Shown here piece after piece: positions 37,732 to 46,916 of a stretch of DNA of 64,000 nucleotides. Under the pieces are notes generated by a model. That model saw only the letters and a program-made list of their open reading frames with translations, was not told where the DNA came from and did no database searches. The number at the start of each line of letters is the position of its first letter. Positions within the stretch are counted from its first letter, which is position 1. The stretch comes from Pedobacter sp. ok626. Its GTDB lineage: Bacteria; Bacteroidota; Bacteroidia; Sphingobacteriales; Sphingobacteriaceae. The stretch covers positions 124,001-188,000 of the forward strand of contig NZ_FNEX01000005.1 of assembly GCF_900100435.1 (NCBI RefSeq). Direction: 5' to 3'. The translations under genes were made by a program, and so were the position numbers.

Positions 37732-39144
37732 ATGAAGAAAGTTAAATTGTATACGCTTCTAGCAGGATTAATCCTTTTTGCTTCATGTAAGAAGTTCCTG
37801 GATAAGCAGCCTCCACATAACCTTACGCTGGACAATGCCGTGACTGATTATGCTGGGGCTAAAAATGTATTGAACGGTATGTACGGTACAGTGCAGAATC
37901 AAAATTTAGGTGGAGCTTTGATGGTTCCACTATCGGCAATGGCCGGATTTTATACCGGAGACTATGCTGTGAATTACACTATGGCGACAAGACAAGGGGA
38001 TAAGGACTATGGTGATCGCTGGATAGGCATGTATTCGGCAATAAACGCAGCCAATGCTGCCATCATTTCCATTTCGGCACTTAGTGATAATCAGTTTCCA
38101 GCTGGATTACCCAGCAAAAAGAGTATGGTGGCTGAAGCACGCTTATACCGGGCCTGGAACTATAGCTGGTTGTTGTGGACTCGGTGCCATTGGTGGTCGA
38201 CACCTGAGAACCCGAATGGCTTGATCTACCGCGATAAAATGGCCAACCTTTCTAATCTTCAGGTTGCCCGACTTACAGTAGGAGCGTCTTACGATAAAAT
38301 ATTTGAGGATATTGACGATGCAATAGCTAATGCTCCTAGTTATACGAGTTCCAAGTACTTATCGAAGGAAATGGCAATGGTATTGAAGGCTAAGCTTTTA
38401 TTATATCGGGGCAAGGGAAGCGACTATACCGAAGCTTTAAAATTGGTGCAGGCTCTAAAACCAAAGGCTTTTATAGAACCGAATGTAAAGAAACTGTATG
38501 AGGATGCCTGGGATTCAAAAGAGGTACTTTGGAGCAGGTATCTGGAGTCACCGGGAAGAACGCTATCTGAATTTGCTTATTCTTATGGGATCATCTATAA
38601 TCATAAATTCAATCTCGAATTTGCTACTGGCTGGTTGGCCTTCGACCCAAGGTATCCTGAGGTAACAGGTATTGTTAGGTCACCAGAGGCCTGGGATGAT
38701 CGAACGTTTCCTGCATTCACCAAATTGGCACACCGAGGCAGGGTAACTGGACCGGAGGATAACTACGCCACCTATTATTTCCGTTGGTCGGAGTTGTACT
38801 TAATGGAAGCAGAATTGATTGCAAGAACCGGTGGGACAGTTACAGATGCTTTAAAGCCAATAAATGCCATGCGTGCGGCTAAAACAAGCGTGGTGTTGCC
38901 AGCACTTACAGCTTCTTCTTTAAATGAATTTTATGATGTATTGTTCAAAGAAATCTGGGTGGAGCTGGCTTTAGAAAATGGTAGTGAGTGGTTTGCTTCT
39001 CTAAGGTTTATGAAGGATGGGAGGCCCTGGGTTTACAGCTTGAAAAAGGATGTGAATTTTGATGAAAATAAATACATCTGGCCAATACCTGATGCAGAGA
39101 TGATCAGTAACAAACTTGCCACTCAAAATCCAGACTTAAAATAA
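37732..39144 (+). CDS. SusD/RagB-type outer-membrane lipoprotein (module 4)
   Basis: 470 residues with signal peptide and lipobox LFASC. Landmarks: KKFLDKQPPHNLTL near the N-terminus, AEARLYRAWNYSWLLWTR, WSELYLMEAELIARTGG, EIWVELALENGSEWFASLRF, and the closing WPIPDAEMISNKLATQNP. Partner of the SusC encoded 17 bp upstream. Confidence 0.94.
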   Translation: MKKVKLYTLLAGLILFASCKKFLDKQPPHNLTLDNAVTDYAGAKNVLNGMYGTVQNQNLGGALMVPLSAMAGFYTGDYAVNYTMATRQGDKDYGDRWIGMYSAINAANAAIISISALSDNQFPAGLPSKKSMVAEARLYRAWNYSWLLWTRCHWWSTPENPNGLIYRDKMANLSNLQVARLTVGASYDKIFEDIDDAIANAPSYTSSKYLSKEMAMVLKAKLLLYRGKGSDYTEALKLVQALKPKAFIEPNVKKLYEDAWDSKEVLWSRYLESPGRTLSEFAYSYGIIYNHKFNLEFATGWLAFDPRYPEVTGIVRSPEAWDDRTFPAFTKLAHRGRVTGPEDNYATYYFRWSELYLMEAELIARTGGTVTDALKPINAMRAAKTSVVLPALTASSLNEFYDVLFKEIWVELALENGSEWFASLRFMKDGRPWVYSLKKDVNFDENKYIWPIPDAEMISNKLATQNPDLK

Positions 39145-39155
39145 TCTTAACGAAT

Positions 39156-39971
39156 ATGAAAAAACCTATTTATATGTTACTGGGCGGATTGCTCTTGTTA
39201 ACAGCATCCTGCTCTGATAAAAATGACTTGCTGGTACCTGAAACAAATGACATCACATTTAATGAGATAAAATTGAATGATTTTTCATTTGTTGTTCCTG
39301 ATGGTGGATTCAAGTCCGGAATAGTAAATTTTAATACTAAAAAAAATACTGATGGTTCGTTTTCTGGTTTTGCTTATTCCAATAGAAATAACCGGTCGTT
39401 TACCTGGACAAATACCCAGGCAGCTATAGATACCAATAGATTTAGTGTGTTTACCGCAAAGTATAACCGTACGGAAACATTTGCTGTGGCTGCTGTGAAG
39501 GATGATGATGCTTTCTTTACTTTAAATACACCATCTGTAATCGAACATATTCTAGTTGCCAATACTACCTACGGGTATTTACCTATGAAATATGGTGATG
39601 TTTATGGGACTGTCGCCGTACCTGAGGTCAATCCTAACATAAAGGCAGCACCAAAAGGCATATGGTATGCTAACGTACCCGGAGGTGTAAAAAAGATGGT
39701 TGATGCTGATAAGGACTATTTTAAAATTATTGCTATAGGTTATAAAGGCGGAGTTCAAACCGGAACTAAGGAGTTTTTCCTTTGTTCTATGACCTATGAT
39801 CCGCTTCATCCAACACAAAGCTATTTATTAAATGATTGGTATAAATGTGATTTGACTTCGCTTGGACAGGTAGACAAGGTGGTATTTCATTTGGCTTCAT
39901 CAGACAATGTAGCGGGGGTAATGAGAACGCCATCCTATTTCTGCATGGATGGTATTAGAATTAAAAATTAA
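39156..39971 (+). CDS. DUF4465-family lipoprotein
   Basis: 271 residues, signal peptide with lipobox LLTASC. The body matches the DUF4465 pattern: FSGFAYSN near 72, RTETFAVAAV near 108, YFKIIAIGYKGG near 188, DWYKCDLTSLGQVDKVVFHLASSD near 226 and a final FCMDGIRI. The family is a beta-sandwich found with SusCD pairs and TonB receptors, thought to bind ligand at the cell surface. No catalytic residues can be assigned. Confidence 0.86.
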   Translation: MKKPIYMLLGGLLLLTASCSDKNDLLVPETNDITFNEIKLNDFSFVVPDGGFKSGIVNFNTKKNTDGSFSGFAYSNRNNRSFTWTNTQAAIDTNRFSVFTAKYNRTETFAVAAVKDDDAFFTLNTPSVIEHILVANTTYGYLPMKYGDVYGTVAVPEVNPNIKAAPKGIWYANVPGGVKKMVDADKDYFKIIAIGYKGGVQTGTKEFFLCSMTYDPLHPTQSYLLNDWYKCDLTSLGQVDKVVFHLASSDNVAGVMRTPSYFCMDGIRIKN

Positions 39972-39991
39972 ACAATAAACTATATATAACG

Positions 39992-41125
39992 ATGAAAAAA
40001 ATAATTGTATCCCTGTTGTTGTCCGCTCCGGCTATGGCATTTGCACAGGAAAGTCCTTACCAAATCAAAGGACAGATTGGAAAACTAGATGCAGCTGCTA
40101 AGGTTTTTCTTAGCTATCGTGCAGACGGAAAATTTGTAACAGATTCTGCCGCGGTTAAAGATGGCTCATTTGAATTCAAAGGGGCCGTAGAAGGACCGGT
40201 TCAGTTTAGATTGATACTTGACCATGCCGGAAAAGGTATGCGCGCTGCATCCAAAGGGGCAGATGCCATTTCGTTTTATTCTGATAAAATGGTATTGTTA
40301 AAAGCGACTGATTCGATTAAAAAAGCTGTAATTACTGGCTCTAAAATTAATCAGGAGAATGCCGTTTACACAAAGGTTATCGCTGCACCGCAAGCTATAA
40401 TGAATGGATTAGACGCAGAATGGGCTGCGGCTTCTGCTGAAAAGAAACAGGAACCGTCTTTTAGACAAGGTTTGCAAGACAGACATAAACCTGCTCTGGA
40501 AGAAAAAACGCGATTGCAGAAAGCCTATATTAAGGCCAATCCAGATTCTTATTTTAGTTTATTGGCTTTAAAGGAAATAGCAGGAAGTAAAATGGATTTG
40601 CCAGTAATTGAGCCGATTTTTAAGGGGCTTACACCCGCATTGAGAAATTCTGCTTCTGGGAAAGCTTTAGCAAAACAGATGGAAACGACTAAGTTAACTA
40701 CTGTTGGTTCTATGGCGTTGGATTTTACACAGAACGATGTAAACGACAAACCTGTTAAGCTTTCTGATTTCCGTGGGAAATATGTGTTGCTAGATTTTTG
40801 GGCTTCATGGTGCGGACCATGCCGTGCGGAAAACCCAAACGTAGTATCTGCATTTCATAAATTTAAAGATAAGAATTTCACTGTCTTAGGTGTTTCTTTG
40901 GATAATCCGGGTAAAAAAGCAGATTGGTTAAAAGCTATTGAAACTGATAAGCTAGAATGGACTCAATTGAGTGATTTGCAGGGATGGAAAAATGCTGCAT
41001 CAGTACTATATGGTGTTAGAGGTATTCCTCAGAATTACTTAATCGGCCCAGATGGGAAAATTGTAGCGAGTAACTTAAGAGGGGAAGAACTTCATAAAAA
41101 GTTAGCAGAACTACTTTCTAAATAA
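39992..41125 (+). CDS. TlpA-like thiol-disulfide oxidoreductase with DUF4369-like N-terminus
   Basis: 377 residues, Sec signal peptide (cleavage about AFAQ). The N-terminal ~110 residues are DUF4369-like (YQIKGQIGKLD, DSAAVKDGSFEFKG). The C-terminal thioredoxin fold starts near 240, with the redox centre ASWCGPCRAE near residues 270-278 and the cis-Pro loop GIPQNYLIGPDG near 345. Likely periplasmic or envelope-attached thiol reductase or isomerase. Last gene of module 4, 20 bp after the DUF4465 gene; a strong terminator follows. Confidence 0.93.
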   Translation: MKKIIVSLLLSAPAMAFAQESPYQIKGQIGKLDAAAKVFLSYRADGKFVTDSAAVKDGSFEFKGAVEGPVQFRLILDHAGKGMRAASKGADAISFYSDKMVLLKATDSIKKAVITGSKINQENAVYTKVIAAPQAIMNGLDAEWAAASAEKKQEPSFRQGLQDRHKPALEEKTRLQKAYIKANPDSYFSLLALKEIAGSKMDLPVIEPIFKGLTPALRNSASGKALAKQMETTKLTTVGSMALDFTQNDVNDKPVKLSDFRGKYVLLDFWASWCGPCRAENPNVVSAFHKFKDKNFTVLGVSLDNPGKKADWLKAIETDKLEWTQLSDLQGWKNAASVLYGVRGIPQNYLIGPDGKIVASNLRGEELHKKLAELLSK

Positions 41126-41151
41126 ACGCTAATCATACCTATGAAAAGCAT

Positions 41152-41189
41152 AAAAAAGGGACATCCTGCTGAGCAGGTGTCCCTTTTTT
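41152..41189. terminator. Bidirectional terminator after module 4
   Basis: AAAAAAGGGACA and TGTCCCTTTTTT enclose a further CCTGC/GCAGG pair with a 3-base loop, making a near-perfect long stem with A-run and T-run ends. It lies between the convergent tlpA-like and epimerase genes. Confidence 0.93.
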
Positions 41190-41190
41190 G

Positions 41191-42288
41191 TTATATCACC
41201 CATTTATCACAATCTTTTAAAAACATGGGGTCCGCATCTGCACCAATACCTGGTGTATCCGGCACATCCAGGATATAGCCATTGTAAGTTAAACCGCCAA
41301 TAATCGGGTCGATAAGATGTCCTAAGAGACAACTGTCAAGGTCGTGGAAAACTACATTTGGACTGGCCAGTGCAAAATGTAGGTTAGCGGTTACTGCAAG
41401 TCTGCTTTCTAGCATGCCACCGATCATACATTTGACGCCGGTTTGCAGGGCAACCTCATGAATTTTTTGTGCTTCTAAAATACCCCCTGATTTGCAAAAT
41501 TTAATGTTCAGGTAATCGCATGATTTGCTGTTGATCAGTTTTCTGGCGTCATGGTGGTTATAACAGCTCTCATCGGCCATGATTTTAATGGCTGAATTTA
41601 GACTGAGTTCCGGCAGGCGATCGTCATACCAGGTTCGCATAGGCTGTTCACAAAATTGAATGTCAAGTGGTGCCATTTCACCTAACGCAAAAAGTGCATC
41701 ATCAAAATCCCATCCCTGATTGGCATCCAATCGTAAGATCATGTCGTTACCGACAGCCTTTCTGATCTGTTTTACCCGCTCAATGTCTTCATGTACATCT
41801 TTACCAAGCTTTATTTTTATCATCCCGCAACCCTGTTTCTGGTATTTTAGGGCTAAAATCGCCATGTTTTCAGGACTGCCAATGCCAATGGTCATGTCGG
41901 TTTCGATGCTGTGTTTCTGTCCACCCAAAAACTGATATAAAGGCATATTCTTATTTTTTGCCGAAATATCAAACAAAGCCATGTCAAAAGCACTTTTAAT
42001 GGTACCATTATGATCTATGTAGCCCAACAAGTCGTTCATCCTTTCGGGGATGTCAAGCGGATCTTTACCAATAAGGATCTTCGCCAAGTCTTTGGCTACA
42101 GCCAGACAAGTTTCCTGTGTTTCGCCAACAATCATTGGAAATGCAGAGCATTCGCCTACACCATAAATACCAGCATCAGTGTATATTCTAATGAACACAT
42201 TCTGAGCAAAATGCATGGTTCCTGTTGCAATCACAAATGGCTCAATGGGGATGCTGAAACGGTAAATATCGGTATGGGTAATCTTCAT
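41191..42288 (-). CDS. Enolase-superfamily dipeptide epimerase
   Basis: 365 residues with the muconate-lactonizing-type capping domain followed by the barrel. Active-site motifs are complete: KIKLGK (the KxK base pair) near 158-163, LRLDANQGWD (first metal Asp), FCEQP (Glu), MADES (Asp), and NIKFCKSGG (second Lys on the other face). This set is typical of L-Ala-D/L-Glu and related dipeptide epimerases acting in peptidoglycan peptide recycling or dipeptide use. The specificity cannot be fixed from sequence. It lies alone, leftward, between two rightward genes. Confidence 0.88.
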   Translation of the reverse strand: MKITHTDIYRFSIPIEPFVIATGTMHFAQNVFIRIYTDAGIYGVGECSAFPMIVGETQETCLAVAKDLAKILIGKDPLDIPERMNDLLGYIDHNGTIKSAFDMALFDISAKNKNMPLYQFLGGQKHSIETDMTIGIGSPENMAILALKYQKQGCGMIKIKLGKDVHEDIERVKQIRKAVGNDMILRLDANQGWDFDDALFALGEMAPLDIQFCEQPMRTWYDDRLPELSLNSAIKIMADESCYNHHDARKLINSKSCDYLNIKFCKSGGILEAQKIHEVALQTGVKCMIGGMLESRLAVTANLHFALASPNVVFHDLDSCLLGHLIDPIIGGLTYNGYILDVPDTPGIGADADPMFLKDCDKWVI

Positions 42289-42371
42289 TTCTTATGGTTT
42301 GAGTATATTAATTGATAGCTTTATGGTTTCAAATTTGGTACTACTTATCTCACAACACATATTTCAATCTC

Positions 42372-44393
42372 ATGTCTAATATAAATAAAGAATCCAACAA
42401 TTTAATCAACGCTTCATCGCCATATTTACTGCAACATGCTTATAATCCGGTAAACTGGTACGAATGGGGAGAGGAGGCTTTGCAAAAAGCGAAAGATGAA
42501 AATAAATTGATATTGGTGAGTATAGGTTATTCGGCTTGTCACTGGTGCCATGTAATGGAACGTGAAAGTTTCGAAAATCATGAGGTTGCTGAAGTGATGA
42601 ACCGGAGTTTTGTTTGCATAAAGGTGGATAGGGAAGAACGCCCTGATATTGACCAGATTTATATGTTGGCTATACAACTAATGACTGGTAGCGGTGGCTG
42701 GCCTTTAAACTGTATTTGCTTACCCGATCAACGACCGATCTATGGTGGTACCTATTTTAAAAAGGCGGACTGGATTAATGTATTGTCGAGCGTTGCAGAT
42801 ATGTGGGCAAATGAACCTGACAAGGCAAAACAGTATGCCGATAGGTTAACCGATGGGATTAAAAATGCAGAGAAGATCATTCCGAATATAAAGGTTGATG
42901 AGTATACCGCAACGCATTTAAAAGAGATTATAGAGCCCTGGAAACGTTATTTTGACATGTCTGAGGGGGGCTATAACCGTGCCCCTAAGTTTCCATTACC
43001 CAATAACTGGCAGTTTATGCTACGTTATAGTCACCTGATGGAAGATGATGGTACCCATGTTTCAGCCCTACTTACCCTCGAGAAAATGGCGATGGGTGGT
43101 ATTTATGATCATGTGGGGGGTGGCTTTGCCCGTTATTCTGTTGATGGAGCCTGGCATGTTCCGCATTTCGAGAAAATGTTGTACGACAATGGTCAATTGA
43201 TCAGTTTATATGCTGAGGCTCATCAGTACTCGAAATCGATGTTGTTTAAGGAGATTGCAGAAGAAACCATTGCCTGGTTGGAGAGAGAAATGACATCGCC
43301 AGAAGGGTTGTTCTATTCTGCGCTAGATGCCGATAGTGAAGGGGTAGAAGGTAAGTTTTATGTATGGGATAAAGCAGCATTTGATGCTGTACTCGGTGCT
43401 GATGCTGATTTACTTGCTGATTATTTTAATGTGACTGAGGAAGGGAATTGGGAAGAGGAGCAAACAAATATTTTACTCCGGAAATTTACGGAAGAGGATT
43501 ATGCCGAGGTTAAAGGTGTTTCCATAATAAACCTGCTCGAGAAAATAAAAGAGGCGAAGTTAAAGTTGCTTGAAGAACGGAGCAAAAGAGTGCGTCCAGG
43601 ACTGGATGATAAATGTTTAACGGCATGGAATGCGATGGCCATAAGAGGCTTGGCGGAAAGTGCGGGTATATTTGGTAACCCACATTATTATGGACTCGCA
43701 AAAAGAGCGGTTTCATTTATCCTGGAAAATTTAAATACTGCTGATGGTGGTTTATACCGTAATTATAAAAATGGTAAGGCTACTATTGCAGGTTTCCTCG
43801 ATGATTATGCTTTCTTTATAGAAGCCCTAATCACGCTATATCAATATGATTTTAATGAGCGTTGGTTATCGGAGGCTAAGCGTTTGACGGATTATGTATT
43901 GCTGAATTTTGAAGATGCCGACAGTCCGATGTTGTTTTATACATCTGGAACAGGGGAGGTTTTAATCGCCCGTAAACACGAGATTATGGATAATGTAATT
44001 CCTGCATCAAACTCGGTAATGGCGCAAAATCTGCATAAGCTGGGCTTGTTTTTTGATGATGATCTGTATACGCTTAAAGCAGAGGGTATGCTTGCTGCGG
44101 TACTCCCTCAAATTAAGACTTATGGTTCTGCTTATTCCAACTGGGCTATACAAGTTTTGGAAGAAGTATTTGGTATAAATGAAATTGCGTTGACGGGTAA
44201 GCATATCGAAAAAGCGAAATCTGAGATCAATAAACATTATATTCCCAATAAAATTACATTAGGGGGAACAAATTCTGAACTTCCTTTGTTAAAAGATAAG
44301 GAAAGCAACGAAACAAAAATCTATATTTGCCGAAATAAAGTATGCCAGTTGCCAGTAGCTACTGTTGATGAAGCATTAAAATTGATAAATTAA
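42372..44393 (+). CDS. DUF255 thioredoxin-domain protein (YyaL/SPATA20-like)
   Basis: About 673 residues from the ATG at 42372 ([11 protein letters not shown]); the 20 codons upstream lie in the gap and look non-coding. N-terminal thioredoxin-like DUF255 domain with [34 protein letters not shown] (CxxC) and DREERPDID, then GGWPL, then an (alpha/alpha)6-barrel-like region with [11 protein letters not shown] and [13 protein letters not shown]. Full length for the family. Its cellular role is poorly known. It was probably once followed directly by an intact slyD-like gene. Confidence 0.92.
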   Translation: MSNINKESNNLINASSPYLLQHAYNPVNWYEWGEEALQKAKDENKLILVSIGYSACHWCHVMERESFENHEVAEVMNRSFVCIKVDREERPDIDQIYMLAIQLMTGSGGWPLNCICLPDQRPIYGGTYFKKADWINVLSSVADMWANEPDKAKQYADRLTDGIKNAEKIIPNIKVDEYTATHLKEIIEPWKRYFDMSEGGYNRAPKFPLPNNWQFMLRYSHLMEDDGTHVSALLTLEKMAMGGIYDHVGGGFARYSVDGAWHVPHFEKMLYDNGQLISLYAEAHQYSKSMLFKEIAEETIAWLEREMTSPEGLFYSALDADSEGVEGKFYVWDKAAFDAVLGADADLLADYFNVTEEGNWEEEQTNILLRKFTEEDYAEVKGVSIINLLEKIKEAKLKLLEERSKRVRPGLDDKCLTAWNAMAIRGLAESAGIFGNPHYYGLAKRAVSFILENLNTADGGLYRNYKNGKATIAGFLDDYAFFIEALITLYQYDFNERWLSEAKRLTDYVLLNFEDADSPMLFYTSGTGEVLIARKHEIMDNVIPASNSVMAQNLHKLGLFFDDDLYTLKAEGMLAAVLPQIKTYGSAYSNWAIQVLEEVFGINEIALTGKHIEKAKSEINKHYIPNKITLGGTNSELPLLKDKESNETKIYICRNKVCQLPVATVDEALKLIN

Positions 44394-44404
44394 AAAACAT
44401 CACA

Positions 44405-44503
44405 ATGAGTATTAAACCCAATACAGTAGTATCATTAACGTACGAATTGCATACGACTAATGAAGAAGGACAGCAAGTTTTTGTGTCTTTTCCTAGGGTT
44501 TAA
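44405..44503 (+). pseudogene. 5' fragment of a SlyD/FKBP-type peptidyl-prolyl isomerase gene
   Basis: The frame starts MSIKPNTVVSLTYELHTT and continues NEEGQQVFV, which is the start of Bacteroidota SlyD-like FKBP isomerases. After about 27 codons it switches to an unrelated SFPRV and a stop, where the family continues with an EKxxxxNP segment and a further hundred or more residues. It begins 12 bp after the DUF255 gene. The break coincides with the left edge of the prophage, so insertion split the gene. The 3' part should lie beyond the right end of the prophage, outside the window. Confidence 0.75.
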
Positions 44504-44510
44504 TTTGGAT
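44480..44510. other. Probable left attachment junction (attL)
   Basis: The slyD-like frame loses homology at about 44485, base composition drops to A/T-rich from here on, and an integrase gene follows at 44576. The crossover core should lie in or next to the CAAGTTTTTGTG / TTTTCCTAGGG stretch. The exact core cannot be set without attR or an empty site. Confidence 0.6.
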
Positions 44511-44522
44511 TTTATATAGTTT

Positions 44523-44577
44523 TAGTACTACTTTTGATACTACTAATTATTTGTAAATCTAAAAATATAGTACTAAT
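44523..44577. repeat. Short repeats before the integrase gene
   Basis: Three related words, TAGTACTAC (44523-44531), ATACTACTAAT (44537-44547) and TAGTACTAAT (44568-44577), lie between attL and the integrase start; AGTACT is palindromic. They could be integrase arm sites or an integrase operator. The assignment is inference from position only. Confidence 0.3.
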
Positions 44578-45772
44578 GAGCAAGTATCAGCGTATCCTAT
44601 TGGCGGTTGAAAATGGTGTTAAATTTATTCTTGTAGCCCCAAGTAGTATTAATAACGATAAATATCCATTGTATTGGATAGAGTACTTTGCCAATGGTAA
44701 GCAAGTAAAATACAAAGATGGTGTAAAACAACTGTACCTATCCTGGGACGGAAAGACTGACTTAAAACATGTTTTCGAATCCAAGCTTGCAAAGCTAAAG
44801 GATGGAGTATCCAAGTTAGCATCAGGTGAAAGATATAAAATCACTATGTTTTCAGGTGTTATGGAAATTGCTGGTTTGTTTATGAAGTACCATAAACAAC
44901 GTCATCAATTAGAAGAAATTCAGGATATCTATAACTACACGGAACGACATAAAAAGTTAAGTGGGTTTCTAGCTGCTCAGTATAAAGATTTAGTACTGCA
45001 AGATCTGACAGCGAACGTATGGGTTGATTATCGCACTTATTTAAAGCAACTAGGCTTGGGCAATAGCACAATCAATTTGCAAATGGTATATGTTTCGCAG
45101 CTGTATATTTGGTTGAGTGATATTCACGAATTGCCGATTCCAAATCACGCAAAAAAGCTTAAGAAGTTGGATATTAGTAAGCAGCAGCCGAAGTTTAACG
45201 AGATCGATTCAAAACTTTTTGATGAATTTTTTGAGGTTGTTGCAAGAGACGATCGGTATCTAAGGTTGAACCTTATGACTCGTTTAGTGGCAGAAAATAC
45301 ATTAAGGCCGATTCAAGTTAGGGAGTTGCAGGTTGCAGATGTAAATCTTGATACTAATCAGATTAAGATCTATGATGGTAAAGGTAAACGGGATCGTATT
45401 ATCATTATCAGTGATGAGACAAAAGATATTATTCAAAAGATTTTGGATAATACTTTAAAAACCAATAGGATTCCTGATAAAGAAGATTATATAATTGGAT
45501 TCTCAAATCAGACTAAGCCGAATAAGCCATTTACTCAATCTATGTTTCGAGAGCGTATCGTGATGCCTTTTAAAGAGGAGTTTCCGCAATTTGAATCGAT
45601 ATTGCTATATGACTTTAAACACACCAGTATAACAAGAGCATTTCAGGTACATAGTTTGTATGAGATTCAAAAGCGGGCTGGGCATGCAAAAGTTACCACT
45701 ACGTCAATATATGATAGGAGTCAACTTATCAGTCGTCCTATTACAGTTAAAGAGTTATCAGAGATTGGTTAA
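44576..45772 (+). CDS. int: Phage tyrosine integrase
   Basis: 398 residues from the ATG at 44576 (MSKYQRILLA). An N-terminal arm-binding-like region is followed by a SAM-like core-binding domain (about 95-190) and the catalytic domain (about 210-395). Catalytic positions: Arg244 in LRPIQVREL, a Lys in the GKGKRD turn near 269-272, His370 in RAGHAKV, nucleophile Tyr379 in SIYDR. The usual HxLR box is YDFK here (Tyr345, Lys348), a substitution I associate with Bacteroidota integrases. It sits directly beside attL, reading into the prophage, and should catalyse insertion into the slyD-like gene. Confidence 0.93.
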   Translation: MSKYQRILLAVENGVKFILVAPSSINNDKYPLYWIEYFANGKQVKYKDGVKQLYLSWDGKTDLKHVFESKLAKLKDGVSKLASGERYKITMFSGVMEIAGLFMKYHKQRHQLEEIQDIYNYTERHKKLSGFLAAQYKDLVLQDLTANVWVDYRTYLKQLGLGNSTINLQMVYVSQLYIWLSDIHELPIPNHAKKLKKLDISKQQPKFNEIDSKLFDEFFEVVARDDRYLRLNLMTRLVAENTLRPIQVRELQVADVNLDTNQIKIYDGKGKRDRIIIISDETKDIIQKILDNTLKTNRIPDKEDYIIGFSNQTKPNKPFTQSMFRERIVMPFKEEFPQFESILLYDFKHTSITRAFQVHSLYEIQKRAGHAKVTTTSIYDRSQLISRPITVKELSEIG

Positions 45773-45782
45773 AGATTTATTA

Positions 45783-45860
45783 ATGCTAATTTCGTCTGGT
45801 TGTATAGTAATCTTCTTGTTTTTAGGTTGTTTTAAGAGCATCAGCAAACACCAAATCTAG
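45783..45860 (+). CDS. Possible 25-residue lipoprotein-like peptide
   Basis: A short frame ten bases after the integrase stop: Met, a hydrophobic stretch IVIFLFLGC that resembles a lipobox, then FKSISKHQI and a stop. Nothing else supports it. It could be a small phage lipoprotein (exclusion type) or chance. Confidence 0.25.
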   Translation: MLISSGCIVIFLFLGCFKSISKHQI

Positions 45861-45976
45861 TAGATGTTAAGTTGTCTGCCAAATTCAGTTATTGATGGTT
45901 GTGGTTTCATTTTATAAAATTTATAAACCAAGAATAAATCACAAAAGCAAAAATTCAAGTGTTACCATTAAAAATC

Positions 45977-46070
45977 TATAAAATAAGTATGACCCACTAT
46001 TGCAGGTCACGTGTAACATATATTGTTAAATTAATTCTTTAATGGATGTTTATGTAATTTTCAATTTCTC
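45977..46070. repeat. Copy 1 of a ~95-bp imperfect repeat with hairpin
   Basis: Runs from ATAAAATAAGTATGACCCAC across a TGACC/GGTCA hairpin and into the last codons of the leftward gene 46039-46590. It matches 47120-47213 at most positions. In this copy the hairpin lies 3' of an intact gene and may be its terminator. Confidence 0.7.
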
Positions 46071-46590
46071 TAATGTATTCGCTTATTTTTTGTTTTTTTG
46101 TGTTTATGAAATCAGACATAGGTACTGAGTGTAATTTAAAACCTTTATTTATTTTGGAGATCTCTATTTTAAATTCATAAACCTTACTGCCTTCAACTAA
46201 GCTTGACATTAAGAAATACTGTTGGTTTTCAAAGAGGAATGAGCTACCAATATACCTTTCGTCTTCAGTGCTATTGCTTTGATAATCATTAAAAACTTTT
46301 TTTATTTGATCAGATATTTTTTGAATATCAATATCTACATAAGTTGGGATGATTATGTTATTTACATATTTTTCAAGAAAACCCTCTGGTAGGGCAGTGC
46401 TAAAAGTTAAATGAACTTCTGGAAATTGTTTTTTTTCTGTAACAGTGCAAGTAAAAATATTATTTGTATCAGAGATAGCAATAATACCATCCTTTGGTTT
46501 TATTAGCACATCATAAGAGGAACCTGCATGTTTAGTCAATTCCTGACCTAGTTTATTGATATCGGGTTTGAGCGCATTTAAAATAAGCAT
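46039..46590 (-). CDS. Hypothetical phage protein, 183 aa
   Basis: No recognised family. Soluble-looking, no signal peptide or membrane segment; mixed strands in the first 100 residues (DVLIKPKDGIIAISDT, CTVTEKKQFPEVHLTF), then helices, ending in KKQKISEYIREIENYINIH. Second gene of a short leftward pair with 46644-46916 in the accessory region between integrase and primase gene. Its 3' end and downstream hairpin are duplicated at 47.1-47.2 kb, showing that a related gene was once there. Confidence 0.7.
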   Translation of the reverse strand: MLILNALKPDINKLGQELTKHAGSSYDVLIKPKDGIIAISDTNNIFTCTVTEKKQFPEVHLTFSTALPEGFLEKYVNNIIIPTYVDIDIQKISDQIKKVFNDYQSNSTEDERYIGSSFLFENQQYFLMSSLVEGSKVYEFKIEISKINKGFKLHSVPMSDFINTKKQKISEYIREIENYINIH

Positions 46591-46643
46591 ATTTATAGTA
46601 TAAAAGAATTTGTAAAGATTAAATCAGTAAATAGGCAGTATTA

Positions 46644-46916
46644 TTAACCAAAAACATGTATGATATTACGATATGTTTCTTCTAGGTCTGATTCTAATTC
46701 TGGATTATTAAATAGTATTGGCTGTGGATTTTCAGTATCTATGTGCCTTGCAAGACTATCAAACTGTACTGTGTACTTAATGTTTTCCACGTTTTGTATT
46801 TGGGTTACTCCTCTACCTATTAGGTCAATTAGGTATGGTTCGTAATCTGGTTTCCAATTTACGTGGACTTCTACAATTCCCTGTACATTCACAACTAAAG
46901 CTTTGTTTGGTTTCAT
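46644..46916 (-). CDS. Hypothetical phage protein, 90 aa
   Basis: 90 residues, no recognised family; beta-rich N-terminus (KALVVNVQGIVEVHVNWKP) and an acidic C-terminus (NPELESDLEETYRNIIHV). No membrane segment. Lies 53 bp upstream of the 183-residue gene on the same strand, probably one transcript. Confidence 0.6.
   Translation of the reverse strand: MKPNKALVVNVQGIVEVHVNWKPDYEPYLIDLIGRGVTQIQNVENIKYTVQFDSLARHIDTENPQPILFNNPELESDLEETYRNIIHVFG

Noticed and set aside
42312..42371. Twenty upstream codons of the DUF255 gene
   Set aside because: They lie in the intergenic gap and show no similarity to the family start; the ATG at 42372 begins the conserved region.
44405..44503. Treating the 32-residue frame as a small intact gene
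   Set aside because: Its first 27 residues are the beginning of a SlyD-like protein and the rest is unrelated, directly at the prophage edge.
44400..44600. tRNA gene as integration target
   Set aside because: No cloverleaf or CCA-type end is visible at the junction; the broken slyD-like frame explains the target.
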